The notes beneath the pieces were generated by a model. It had not been told where the DNA came from and did not search any database. It saw only the letters and a program-made list of their open reading frames with translations. DNA of 63,005 nt from Marinomonas polaris DSM 16579 (GTDB taxonomy: Bacteria; Pseudomonadota; Gammaproteobacteria; Pseudomonadales; Marinomonadaceae): contig NZ_FQVF01000026.1 in assembly GCF_900129155.1 (NCBI RefSeq), positions 1 to 63,005 of the forward strand, given 5' to 3'. Both the position numbers and the translations under genes were made by a program. Shown here one piece after another: positions 18,025 to 26,484 of the stretch (positions within the stretch are counted from its first letter, which is position 1; the number at the start of each line of letters is the position of its first letter).

Positions 18025-18135
18025 AGCCTGATCGCAAAGTGATCAGGTATCTTCTTTGTTCCTTCCCAAATGCCTCTAACGTGTTTATATCCATAAGTTT
18101 ATTGTGACTTTTTACTTTTTTTAGTGGGGCAGCCT

Positions 18136-18163
18136 CTTGAAATTGCTCCAAGAGACTTTATCT
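18136..18163 (+). promoter_or_regulatory. Sigma-32-type heat-shock promoter of htpG
   Basis: A perfect -35 heat-shock box CTTGAAA (18136-18142), a 13-base spacer and CTTTATCT (18156-18163), which keeps the ATCT end of the sigma-32 -10 consensus (CCCCATNT). It lies about 75 bases before the htpG ATG. Transcription from here would begin near 18170, downstream of the longer possible start at 18124, and so supports the 18238 start. Confidence 0.7.
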
Positions 18164-18237
18164 ATGAGGCACAAGTGAAACGAAATACGCCTTTGGTTTT
18201 TGTCCGAAGGTTCATTCAAATAGGAGCAAGCTACAAC

Positions 18238-20166
18238 ATGGCAACTGATACTCAAAAAGAAACGTTAGGGTTTCAAACAGAAGTTAAACAACTACTTCAT
18301 TTGATGATCCACTCTTTGTACTCCAACAAAGAGATCTTTCTACGAGAGCTTATTTCTAACGCATCCGATGCAGTAGATAAGCTTCGTTTTGAGTCTGTCG
18401 CTAACGCAGACCTTCTCGCAGAAGACCCAAGTCTTCGTGTTCGTATTGAATTTGATAAAGAAACGAATACCGTTGTTATCGACGATAACGGTGTTGGTAT
18501 GTCCCGTGAAGAAGCGATTACCAACCTTGGTACGATTGCAAAATCCGGTACTTCTTCTTTTCTAGAGCAATTGAGTGGCGATCAGAAAAAAGACAGTCAG
18601 CTAATTGGTCAATTTGGTGTTGGTTTTTATTCCGCTTTTATCGTTGCCGATAAAGTGACTGTAGAAACCCGTCGTGCGGGTGTTGCTGCCGATCAAGCAG
18701 TACGTTGGGTTTCTGATGGTTCTGGTGAATTCACTATCGAAAACATTGATAAAGAAACTCGTGGTACGCGTATCACACTTCATCTTAAAGCGGACGAAAA
18801 AGATTTTGCGGATAACTTCCGTCTTCGTCATTTGGTCACTAAATACTCTGATCATATTTCTATTCCTGTTGAGATGGAAAAACCGGTTTATCCGGAAATG
18901 GACGAAGAGGGTAATCCTAAACCAGTTGATGAAAACAAAGCCCCAGAATACGAAGCGGTTAACTCTGCAAAAGCACTTTGGACTCGTCCACGTAATGAAG
19001 TAACAGACGAAGAATATCAAGAATTCTACAAGCATATTTCTCACGATTACCAAGAACCTTTGAAGTGGTCTCACAACAAAGTTGAAGGTAAGTTGGAATA
19101 CTCAAGCTTGTTGTATATTCCTTCTAAAGCACCTTACGATCTTTGGAATCGTGATATGCAGCGCGGCCTGAAACTATACGTTCAGCGTGTGTTCATTATG
19201 GATGAAGCAGAAGCATTCCTACCGCCTTATATGCGTTTCGTAAAAGGTGTGGTTGATTCTAACGATTTGTCTTTGAACGTATCTCGTGAAATTTTGCAAA
19301 ATGATCACGCGGTTGACTCTATGCGCTCTGCATTGACGAAACGTGTATTGGATATGCTAGGCAAAATGGCGAAGAACGAGCCAGAAGATTACCAAAAATT
19401 CTGGGATGAGTTCGGTAATGTCATCAAAGAAGGCCCAGCTGACGACATGGGCAACAAAGACAAAATCGCAGGCTTGTTGCGCTTTAGTTCAACACATACA
19501 GATGCAGCTGCACAAACTGTGTCTTTGGCTGATTACATCGAGCGCATGCAAGAAGGTCAAGATAAGATCTACTACATTTACGCCGAGAGCCACAATACCG
19601 CGAAAAACAGCCCGCATTTAGAAATCTTGCGTAAAAAAGGTTTTGAAGTCTTGTTGTTGAGCGATCGTATCGACGAATGGATGATGTCTTCTCTACAAGA
19701 GTTTGAAGGCAAATCTTTCCAAGACGTCACTAAAGGCAAGCTAGATTTAGCTGACCAAGAAAACGAAGAAGAGAAGAAAGAGAAAGAAGAAAAGGCTGAG
19801 AAAATGAAGCCACTTCTTGATCGTATGAAAGCCGTGTTAAATGAGAAAGTTGCTGGTGTTAACTCAACTGATCGATTAACTAACTCTCCTGCGTGCTTAG
19901 TGGTTGGTGAATACGATATGGGTCTGCAGATGCGCCGTTTGCTTGAGCAAGCTGGTCAGAAGCTTCCTGAGTCTAAACCGACATTGGAAGTGAACCCAGA
20001 TCACCCAATCGTTGCTAAAATGGATACTGAAACCGATGAAGAGCGCTTTTCAGATATGGCTTGGTTGTTGTTTGAACAAGCAACTTTATCAGAAGGTGGT
20101 CAATTAGAAGACCCTGCGACCTTTGTCAGCCGCATGAATAAATTGATTGTTCAACTAAGTAAATAG
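18238..20166 (+). CDS. htpG: Molecular chaperone HtpG (Hsp90)
   Basis: The bacterial Hsp90, a cytoplasmic dimeric ATP-dependent chaperone of 642 residues. The GHKL ATPase domain shows LRELISNASDA, DNGVGM, the LGTIAKSGT lid and the QFGVGFYSAFIVAD box. The middle domain has the catalytic-arginine region (VDSNDLSLNVSREILQ). An acidic/lysine-rich insertion (EEEKKEKEEKAEK) precedes the C-terminal dimerisation domain. ATG 18238 gives the family start MATDTQKETLGFQTEV, has AGGAG 11 bases upstream, and lies downstream of a heat-shock promoter. The reading frame is open back to 18124, but that extension is not family-like. Confidence 0.97.
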   Translation: MATDTQKETLGFQTEVKQLLHLMIHSLYSNKEIFLRELISNASDAVDKLRFESVANADLLAEDPSLRVRIEFDKETNTVVIDDNGVGMSREEAITNLGTIAKSGTSSFLEQLSGDQKKDSQLIGQFGVGFYSAFIVADKVTVETRRAGVAADQAVRWVSDGSGEFTIENIDKETRGTRITLHLKADEKDFADNFRLRHLVTKYSDHISIPVEMEKPVYPEMDEEGNPKPVDENKAPEYEAVNSAKALWTRPRNEVTDEEYQEFYKHISHDYQEPLKWSHNKVEGKLEYSSLLYIPSKAPYDLWNRDMQRGLKLYVQRVFIMDEAEAFLPPYMRFVKGVVDSNDLSLNVSREILQNDHAVDSMRSALTKRVLDMLGKMAKNEPEDYQKFWDEFGNVIKEGPADDMGNKDKIAGLLRFSSTHTDAAAQTVSLADYIERMQEGQDKIYYIYAESHNTAKNSPHLEILRKKGFEVLLLSDRIDEWMMSSLQEFEGKSFQDVTKGKLDLADQENEEEKKEKEEKAEKMKPLLDRMKAVLNEKVAGVNSTDRLTNSPACLVVGEYDMGLQMRRLLEQAGQKLPESKPTLEVNPDHPIVAKMDTETDEERFSDMAWLLFEQATLSEGGQLEDPATFVSRMNKLIVQLSK

Positions 20167-20189
20167 AGTGATTTAAAAAAGTGATACCT

Positions 20190-20224
20190 AAGCCCATATT
20201 TGGTAACAAATATGGGCTTTTTTT
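20190..20224 (+). terminator. Terminator after htpG
   Basis: AAGCCCATATTTG and CAAATATGGGCTT make a perfect 13-pair stem with a GTAA loop, followed by a T-run. Confidence 0.95.
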
Positions 20225-20251
20225 ATGCATAACTGTTTAGTTACGCAGTGC

Positions 20252-20282
20252 AAACGATTTGATTCTTTAAATCAAATCGTTT
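20252..20282. repeat. Perfect 13-bp inverted repeat between htpG and the ligase gene
   Basis: AAACGATTTGATT and AATCAAATCGTTT are exact complements separated by CTTTA. No T-run follows on the plus strand, and htpG already has its own terminator just upstream. It sits 52 bases before the ligase start, in operator or leader position. Confidence 0.6.
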
Positions 20283-20333
20283 AGCTTAATTAAGTGCTAT
20301 GGAATAGCGCTTTTATTGTCAAAGGAGTGAATA

Positions 20334-21173
20334 ATGTTTCAAATAAAATGTTTGGCCGTATGGCTATGCTTGCTTCCCTTATTTCTTTTTGCACAACCTA
20401 ATGTGCAATTGGCCAATGTGTTTTCCGAAGATGTTCATGTGAAAGAGTATCTTATTAGTGAAAAATACGATGGAATCCGTGCTATCTGGACGGGTGAAAA
20501 GCTAGTAACTCGTCAAGGAAATCCAATTTTTGCTCCTAAATGGTTTACTGATAAATTGCCACGAGTTTGGCTCGATGGAGAACTTTGGTCTACACATAAT
20601 GATTTTTCTTTTATCATGTCGACTGTGAGGAAACAGACTCCAGTAGACAGCGAATGGCGTAAGATTTACTACATGGTGTTTGATGCGCCAGACAGAGAAA
20701 GAAACATGACCTTTGAAGAAAGGTATAAGCGTTATACTCGTCTATTGACGATTCTAGATCTTCCCAACGTTCGACCTGTTGAACAATTCTCTGTTCGTAA
20801 TAACGAAGCGCTTCATAGTATGTTGGCTGCATATGTAAATAAAGGTGCAGAAGGTTTGATGCTGCATAGGAAGCTCGCCCGGTTTGAAAGGGGGCGTACT
20901 GATAACTTGCTTAAGTTAAAGCCTCATATGGAAGCGGATGCACAAGTTATTGAGATTCTTAACGGTTCAGGTAAATACGATGGCATGATGGGGTCTGTTT
21001 TAGTGGAAATGCCATCTGGTATTCGCTTTAAAATAGGCAGTGGCTTTTCAGATGAAGAGCGCAACTCTCCTCCAAATATAGGTGATAATGTCATTTATAA
21101 ATATCATGGTTTTACTGAGCGAGGCATCCCTAGGTTTGCAAGCTTTCTAAGATTTCGTGATACACGATATTAA
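20334..21173 (+). CDS. Periplasmic ATP-dependent DNA ligase (LigE type)
   Basis: A minimal ATP-dependent DNA ligase of 279 residues, with adenylation and OB domains only, behind a signal peptide (hydrophobic 6-20, cleavage near AQP). The nucleotidyl motif I is EKYDGIRA with nucleophile Lys44, then RQGNPI (Ia), WLDGELW (III), MVFDAP (IIIa), EGLMLHR (IV) and LLKLKPH (V). The OB fold ends with YHGFTERGIPRFASF. Exported LigE enzymes occur in marine and other naturally competent Gram-negatives and seal nicks outside the cytoplasm; a link to DNA uptake or biofilm DNA is a hypothesis. SD AGGAG precedes the start by 6-7 bases. Confidence 0.93.
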   Translation: MFQIKCLAVWLCLLPLFLFAQPNVQLANVFSEDVHVKEYLISEKYDGIRAIWTGEKLVTRQGNPIFAPKWFTDKLPRVWLDGELWSTHNDFSFIMSTVRKQTPVDSEWRKIYYMVFDAPDRERNMTFEERYKRYTRLLTILDLPNVRPVEQFSVRNNEALHSMLAAYVNKGAEGLMLHRKLARFERGRTDNLLKLKPHMEADAQVIEILNGSGKYDGMMGSVLVEMPSGIRFKIGSGFSDEERNSPPNIGDNVIYKYHGFTERGIPRFASFLRFRDTRY

Positions 21174-21196
21174 TTTTCATTTGAAGAGAGCGTGTT

Positions 21197-21889
21197 TTGG
21201 TTACGAAAATTTATTGTTTGCCCGGCACTATGTGTGATGAGCGTCTTTGGAGTTTCACACAGAATACGCTAGGCGAGTCGCTACATTTGCAACATGTGCC
21301 AATACCTATGGAAGAGACAATCGAAGCCATAGTAGATGTTCTTGCAGAGATATTGCCAGAAAGTCCTATTAACTTACTTGGCTTTTCCATGGGTGGGTAT
21401 TTGGTTTGCGCGTTTGCGTTGAAGTATCCAGAGCGTGTGAAGCGACTAATGGTTTTATCTAATACAGCAAGCGGCCTGCTAGCAACAGAACAGCAGCAAC
21501 GTGAAGTTGCACTCAACTGGGTTCTGAAGCAAGGTTACAACGGTATACCAAAGAAAAAAGCTGCTGCTATGTTGGGACAGGCTAATAAGGACAAAAGCGA
21601 GCTTGTTGATATTATTTTTGCAATGGATAAGGCACTAGGGGAAGCGGTATTTATTCAGCAATTAAAGAGTAGTTTGGTTCGGCCAGATCAATTGTTAATA
21701 CTTGAAGAGGTCAAATTTCCACTGTGTTTTGCTGTAGGAAGCGAAGATCCTTTATTGTCGAGTGCAGTATTAGCAAAAATGAAAAGCTCAAAATGTTTTG
21801 ATGTTAAAACTGTCGATAACTGCGGGCATATGTTGCCTTTAGAGCAGCCCGCCTTGCTGGCGGATTTACTGAAAGAGTTTTATCTATAA
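21197..21889 (+). CDS. Alpha/beta hydrolase
   Basis: A 230-residue cytoplasmic alpha/beta-hydrolase. It has the YCLPGTMCDERLW oxyanion strand, the nucleophile elbow GFSMGG (Ser near residue 66), an acid loop around GSEDPLL and the catalytic His in NCGHMLPLEQP. The shape resembles small esterases or MenH/BioH-like enzymes; the substrate is not predictable. The start is a TTG at 21197, the only one with a plausible ribosome site (GAAGAGAG 7-8 bases upstream). It begins 23 bases after the ligase gene, so may be cotranscribed with it. Confidence 0.85.
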   Translation: MVTKIYCLPGTMCDERLWSFTQNTLGESLHLQHVPIPMEETIEAIVDVLAEILPESPINLLGFSMGGYLVCAFALKYPERVKRLMVLSNTASGLLATEQQQREVALNWVLKQGYNGIPKKKAAAMLGQANKDKSELVDIIFAMDKALGEAVFIQQLKSSLVRPDQLLILEEVKFPLCFAVGSEDPLLSSAVLAKMKSSKCFDVKTVDNCGHMLPLEQPALLADLLKEFYL

Positions 21890-21903
21890 AACTCTTTTCT
21901 ATT

Positions 21904-22218
21904 CTAAAGTGCCGGACAAAATAGGCCGTGAAGAGTTTTGATTAACTCTTTTACACGAGCGTCGCCAATGCTGTAAAAAATAGTTTGTGATTCGCGACGA
22001 GTATTAACTAGCCCATCTTTTCGCAACACTGCTAAATGTTGAGATAGAGCGGATTGGCTTAATGGAAGCTTTTCATTTAAAGCAGTCACGGACAATTCTT
22101 GATCAAGTATGTGGCATAAAATCATCAGACGGTTTTCGTTGCTCAGTGCTTTTAGAAATGTAGCCGCTTGAGATGATTGTTGCAGCATATCTTCCATTGT
22201 AAGTGTTTCGTTTTTCAT
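21904..22218 (-). CDS. ArsR-family transcriptional repressor
   Basis: A winged-helix regulator of 104 residues. The HTH reads KLPLSQSALSQHLAVLRKDGLV, and the upstream helices LKALSNENRLMILCHI are typical ArsR/BigR. Two cysteines exist (Cys in MILCHI and in LFCPAL); the CVC metal motif of arsenic or zinc sensors is absent, so redox or sulfide sensing (BigR/SqrR-like) is possible but unproved. No target gene is adjacent: the neighbouring genes are convergent or separated by a terminator. Confidence 0.9.
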   Translation of the reverse strand: MKNETLTMEDMLQQSSQAATFLKALSNENRLMILCHILDQELSVTALNEKLPLSQSALSQHLAVLRKDGLVNTRRESQTIFYSIGDARVKELIKTLHGLFCPAL

Positions 22219-22279
22219 GGTCTTTTCTCGTTTCTAATACGGCAAATTACGTGCTGAGCTTTATAGTAAAAATAAAACC

Positions 22280-22298
22280 ATCCACATTGTCTGTGGAT
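22280..22298 (-). terminator. Candidate terminator downstream of xthA
   Basis: ATCCACA and TGTGGAT pair around a five-base loop. On the minus strand the stem is followed by GGTTTTATTTTT, about 100 bases after the xthA stop. It is a short stem and could instead belong to the arsR promoter region. Confidence 0.45.
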
Positions 22299-22397
22299 AA
22301 GACTGGGACTAGTGGTGTTGAGTAGCAGCTCTTATCAAGTAAGACGGTCATTATATGGTTTTGTATAATAATTGCACAATGACCGCCTAGATGACTT

Positions 22398-23213
22398 TTA
22401 TTCGCTCAGATTGAAGCTAGTCCAGATTGGTGCGTGATCTGAAGGCTTTTCTAGTGCACGCAAATCATAATCCACATCGGAATTTTCCAAGTAGGGCATT
22501 AGGCCATTGGAAGCCATAATCACGTCAATTCTCAAACCGCGTTTTGGTGTGTCTTCAAAGCCTTTTGAACGATAGTCAAACCAGCTAAAGCGATCATTTT
22601 TGGTAGGGTTAAGTTGACGATACGTATCCGTCAATCCCCAGTTTGCCAAAGTCGCAAACCATTCTCTTTCTTCAGGTAAGAAGCTACATTTGCCTGTTTT
22701 TAACCAACGTTTTGCATTTGGCTCCCCAATACCGATGTCTAAATCGGTTGGAGAAATATTGATGTCGCCCATCACGATGATTTTTTCGTCAGAAGAGTAA
22801 GTCGCAAGATATTCCATTAAGTCCGCATAAAACTTTCGTTTCGCTGGAAACTTAGTTTCGTGGTCACGGCTTTCACCTTGAGGGAAGTAACCGTTCAATA
22901 CTTTTACTGGACCTTGTGGTGTATCAAATGTCGCAATGATCATACGACGCTGAGCATCTTCATCATCACCTGGGAAACCGTATTCTACTTTAGTCGCTTC
23001 TTGCTTACTAAAAATGGCAACGCCGTAGTGTGATTTTTGTCCATAATAATAGGCGTGATAACCAACAGATTCAGGAATCTCGTGAGGGAAAGCGTCATCG
23101 TGTACCTTGATTTCTTGCAAGCCAATGACATCTGGCATGTGCTTTTCAACTAATGCTTCTATTTGATGTGGTCTAGCACGCAAACCATTGATATTAAAAG
23201 AGACAAATTTCAT
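22398..23213 (-). CDS. xthA: Exodeoxyribonuclease III
   Basis: The AP endonuclease/3' exonuclease of base-excision repair, 271 residues. It begins MKFVSFNINGLRARPHQIEA exactly as in E. coli, and shows GLQEIKVHD (metal Glu), YYYGQKSHYGVAIFS, VLNGYFPQGE, MGDINISPTDLDIG (Asp/Asn) and the terminal SDHAPI His-Asp pair. The reading frame extends 18 codons upstream of this start (to 23267) without family similarity. Confidence 0.97.
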   Translation of the reverse strand: MKFVSFNINGLRARPHQIEALVEKHMPDVIGLQEIKVHDDAFPHEIPESVGYHAYYYGQKSHYGVAIFSKQEATKVEYGFPGDDEDAQRRMIIATFDTPQGPVKVLNGYFPQGESRDHETKFPAKRKFYADLMEYLATYSSDEKIIVMGDINISPTDLDIGIGEPNAKRWLKTGKCSFLPEEREWFATLANWGLTDTYRQLNPTKNDRFSWFDYRSKGFEDTPKRGLRIDVIMASNGLMPYLENSDVDYDLRALEKPSDHAPIWTSFNLSE

Positions 23214-23335
23214 GTGAATGATTCCATAGCGAATTTTCTTAATGATACCCAGTTGCGTTGGTGGCATAAAGGGATTTACGCATTCATTGCTATAGATAGA
23301 TCTATCTCTTGATATATCAAGCCTGTTTGTATTCT

Positions 23336-23989
23336 TCAGAAAAAGGCGATCATGATCCCTTTCACTAAAAAGCTACCAGGAATTATACCTAACGTTGAGT
23401 AGGCAAAAAGGAAGCGTTGTTCCGAGTCTATTTTTCTAATTATTGCGAGTAAAAATAATATGGCAACTGTGCTTAAGCTTAGTGCCATACCATAAAGGAA
23501 TGAGCCACAGAAATGCGGTAAAGCTGCGAAGCCTAATGCAGCAATATTGATGTTCTGTAATTCTAGAGTCTCTTTATTGCTACGGAAAATAGCAATTAGG
23601 GCAAGAATAATAGCGAGTCCATATAAAGCAATAACATAGGTAGGCCATGCATAGCTAAGTGGACCCTCTAGATGAAAAGTCGAGAAGCTGAAGTCGGTAA
23701 AAAAAGTCCATACTGTTTTTATGATGATACTGATAAAAAAAGCGACCAGAAAAAAAGCAAAAAGAGCAACAATTGCTCCCCCGCCAGTTGGTCCCGCTTT
23801 ATATCCCTCCACGACTAAGATCGCCACACTCAATGCCGCACTTAGCTGTAACCAATACCAATAATCGTCGGTAAAAAGAGGAATGGCGGTTAGTCCCGCC
23901 ATGGTAATAATTAATTTATTACCGTCTTCTTTACGCAAGAAATAGAGCGCCATGATGACAACGTAAGAGAGGATGATGAAAACAAGCAT
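23336..23989 (-). CDS. Uncharacterised polytopic membrane protein
   Basis: A 217-residue hydrophobic protein with about seven predicted helices (LVFIILSYVVIMALYF at the start, a KAGPTGGGAIVALFAFFLV segment in the middle, LSLSTVAILFLLAIIRK near the end). I do not recognise a family. The start at 23989 has AAGGA about 10 bases upstream; the frame runs eight codons further up. It is divergent from another small membrane protein at 24132, with about 140 bases between them that hold both promoters. Confidence 0.6.
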   Translation of the reverse strand: MLVFIILSYVVIMALYFLRKEDGNKLIITMAGLTAIPLFTDDYWYWLQLSAALSVAILVVEGYKAGPTGGGAIVALFAFFLVAFFISIIIKTVWTFFTDFSFSTFHLEGPLSYAWPTYVIALYGLAIILALIAIFRSNKETLELQNINIAALGFAALPHFCGSFLYGMALSLSTVAILFLLAIIRKIDSEQRFLFAYSTLGIIPGSFLVKGIMIAFF

Positions 23990-24131
23990 ATCAATGACTT
24001 CCTTGTGGAACAATTCGTAGTAATTATTTTCGCAATAGTTATCGTATTATCTATTGCGCTTGATGATATCTTAGAGACTTAAAGCGTAACATTTTTTATT
24101 TTAAATACTTTCTTGTGAAAAGGACTTTTAG

Positions 24132-24755
24132 ATGACGGATACAAAATCCATCGGAGCAATGAGCTATTTCCTGTCACCGGAAGCGAGACTTACCATTATT
24201 ATACCAGTCATCCTCTATAATATTGCATTTTGGGGTCTTGGTGCCGGTGCTGCCCTATTGCTAACTGCTTGTTACTCTGGTTTTCTAGAATTGTTATCTA
24301 AACAAGCTAAATCACTTTCCATTATTGCGCTTATCCTTATCTCTGGCAGTGCCCATTTTTTATATCTCAATGGTTTCACCTTCTTTGGAATTAAGCAGGA
24401 AAGTGTGTTTTTGTCGGTTGGTGGGTCTATCACTGTCATCATAGTTTTTAGTTTTTATTCGTTGATAGGGCGACCAGTCGTGCGAACGCAGGCTGAAAAT
24501 GCGCTTCCATCTTTGAAGCTGTCTCCCTTTTATGGCACTGCAAAATATGATCGAGTTTGGCAAGAGGTCTCTTTGGCATGGATTCTTACCTATGGATTAA
24601 AAGGTGTTCTGGTTGTCATCTTGTCGAAAGATATGCCGCATTATAGCGATTTTGCTGTGTTTTTCGGCGCATGGCCGCTTACTTTGTTGTTAATTATTTT
24701 TAGTTACTACTGGCCAAGCTTTCGTTGGTTATCGGTGAAAACAGAGACAAAATAG
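24132..24755 (+). CDS. Uncharacterised small membrane protein (VC0807-like)
   Basis: A 207-residue inner-membrane protein with about six helices and short loops, starting MTDTKSIGAMSYFLSPEA. The layout recalls the VC0807/intracellular-septation-A-like group, with a repeated two-half arrangement (ARLTIIIPVILYNIAF in the first half, YDRVWQEVSLAWILTYGLK in the second), but I cannot confirm it. No catalytic motif is visible. SD AAAAGGA lies 8 bases before the ATG. It stands alone between a divergent membrane protein gene and gor. Confidence 0.55.
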   Translation: MTDTKSIGAMSYFLSPEARLTIIIPVILYNIAFWGLGAGAALLLTACYSGFLELLSKQAKSLSIIALILISGSAHFLYLNGFTFFGIKQESVFLSVGGSITVIIVFSFYSLIGRPVVRTQAENALPSLKLSPFYGTAKYDRVWQEVSLAWILTYGLKGVLVVILSKDMPHYSDFAVFFGAWPLTLLLIIFSYYWPSFRWLSVKTETK

Positions 24756-24964
24756 CTATAGTAGACGGTTTTGATTTTATTAAAAAACAGATTCTATTTG
24801 GGTTTCTAAATTAGGATAAATGTAAATTTAGCCTTGCTCGAATCTTGCCATTTCAATCTAGTATTTGTTTTATAGATCTTTGTTATTTGATCAGCCTTCT
24901 TCTAAGTGGATGAGACTGATAAACTGTTCTCATATTACATCGTGAATTATTTTGGAGACTCAGA

Positions 24965-26338
24965 ATGTCTTATCAGTACGATTTATTTGTTATTGGCGCT
25001 GGTTCTGGTGGCGTTCGTGCTAGCCGTGTTGCAGCATCTAAAGGTTATAAAGTCGCCGTTGCGGAAGGTAGTGCACTAGGCGGAACTTGTGTAAATGTTG
25101 GTTGTGTGCCTAAAAAGTTATTTGTTTATGGTTCTGAATATGGCCATGGTTTCGACGAAGCGGCAGGTTTTGGCTGGTCTCACAAAGGGGTTAAATTTAA
25201 CTGGTCGGTTTTACGTGACAACAAGAACAAAGAAATTGAGCGGCTAAACGGCATTTACGGCAATTTACTCGGTAATGCTGGTGTGGAGCTAATTTCGGGT
25301 TATGCGAGCTTTGTCGATGAACACACTGTGATGGTAGATGGTAAAACCTACACTGCGGAGCGAATTCTAATCGCTGTTGGTGCTAAGCCTTTTATTCCTG
25401 AATTCAACGGCAGCGATTTAGTGGTTAGCTCTAACGAAATGTTTTTCCTAGAAGAGCTGCCTAAAAAAGCACTTGTTGTTGGCGGCGGTTACATTGCTGT
25501 TGAGTTTGCTGGAATTTTGAATGGTTTGGGTGTTGAAACTAGCCTTGCTTATCGTGGTGATCAACTACTTCGTGGTTTTGACCAAGACGTACGTGATTTT
25601 GCCAGTGAAGAATACAGCAAGTCTGGCATCGATGTGCGTCTGAATACCGACGTTGAAAGCATTGAACTTGCCGATGCGGCCAATCCAAATGGTGTTCGTG
25701 TGGTGCATTTTAAAGATGGCCACTCGGAAGAATTCGGTTTGATTCTTTATGCAACGGGTCGTGTACCTAATGTTGCTTCTTTAGCGCTTGAAAAAGCGGG
25801 TATTAAAACCGGTAAAAATGGTGCTGTGATCATTGATAATAACTTCACCACCTCTGCGAAAAGTGTATTTGCCCTCGGGGACGTGACCGACAATATCCAG
25901 CTAACCCCAGTAGCTATTAAAGAAGCCATGGCGCTTATCGCTTATTGGTTCGATGGCAAAGAAGTGGACTTTGATTATGATAATATTCCAACCGCTGTCT
26001 TCAGCCAGCCAGCTATCGGTACAGTCGGTTTAACTGAACAAGAAGCTGAAAAACGTGGTCTAGACTTCCGCGTTTATCAAACGGATTTTCGTCCAATGAA
26101 GCACACATTAAGCGGCGGCACATCACGTTCTTTGATGAAGCTATTGGTAAACAATGTCGACGACAAAGTCATTGGTGCTCACATGGTTGGCGATTACTCT
26201 GGTGAGATTATTCAAGGCTTAGGTATTGCGATCAAAGCTGGAGCAACCAAAGCGGACTTCGACGACACTGTGGGTGTTCACCCAACCAGTGCGGAAGAGT
26301 TTGTTACCTTCTCTGCGGCGTCTTTAAAGAAAAAATAA
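24965..26338 (+). CDS. gor: Glutathione-disulfide reductase
   Basis: A flavoprotein that reduces oxidised glutathione with NADPH, 457 residues. FAD motif GAGSGGVRASR, redox disulfide GGTCVNVGCVPKK, NADPH-site GGGYIAVEFAGI followed by YRGDQLLRGFD, the ALGDV FAD segment and the C-terminal active-site His in HPTSAEEFV are all in order. It is of the plant/cyanobacterial-like Gor branch. TTGGAG lies about 8 bases before the start. It ends at a bidirectional-looking terminator shared with the convergent lyase gene. Confidence 0.95.
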   Translation: MSYQYDLFVIGAGSGGVRASRVAASKGYKVAVAEGSALGGTCVNVGCVPKKLFVYGSEYGHGFDEAAGFGWSHKGVKFNWSVLRDNKNKEIERLNGIYGNLLGNAGVELISGYASFVDEHTVMVDGKTYTAERILIAVGAKPFIPEFNGSDLVVSSNEMFFLEELPKKALVVGGGYIAVEFAGILNGLGVETSLAYRGDQLLRGFDQDVRDFASEEYSKSGIDVRLNTDVESIELADAANPNGVRVVHFKDGHSEEFGLILYATGRVPNVASLALEKAGIKTGKNGAVIIDNNFTTSAKSVFALGDVTDNIQLTPVAIKEAMALIAYWFDGKEVDFDYDNIPTAVFSQPAIGTVGLTEQEAEKRGLDFRVYQTDFRPMKHTLSGGTSRSLMKLLVNNVDDKVIGAHMVGDYSGEIIQGLGIAIKAGATKADFDDTVGVHPTSAEEFVTFSAASLKKK

Positions 26339-26393
26339 GACGAAAAATAAGCTCGGCTTTACTCGCTCAGCGGTATTGGCTCAGTTAATGAAC

Positions 26394-26437
26394 TAAAAAA
26401 AGACGCCTCGGTAAATATTATCGGAGCGTCTTTTTTT
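26394..26437. terminator. Terminator between gor and the pectate lyase gene
   Basis: An A-run, then GACG-C-CTC paired with GAG-CGTC (one bulged C) around an AT-rich loop, then seven T. The A-run on the other side means it can act in both directions for these convergent genes. Confidence 0.85.
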
Positions 26438-26484
26438 GTTTTGGTTATCGCGTGTTTTCTTAAAGTTGCTTATCTTAATTCTGC

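Noticed and set aside
22345..22385. CGGTCATT/AATGACCG inverted repeat upstream of arsR
   Set aside because: Only eight bases with a 25-base gap; could be an operator but there is not enough support.
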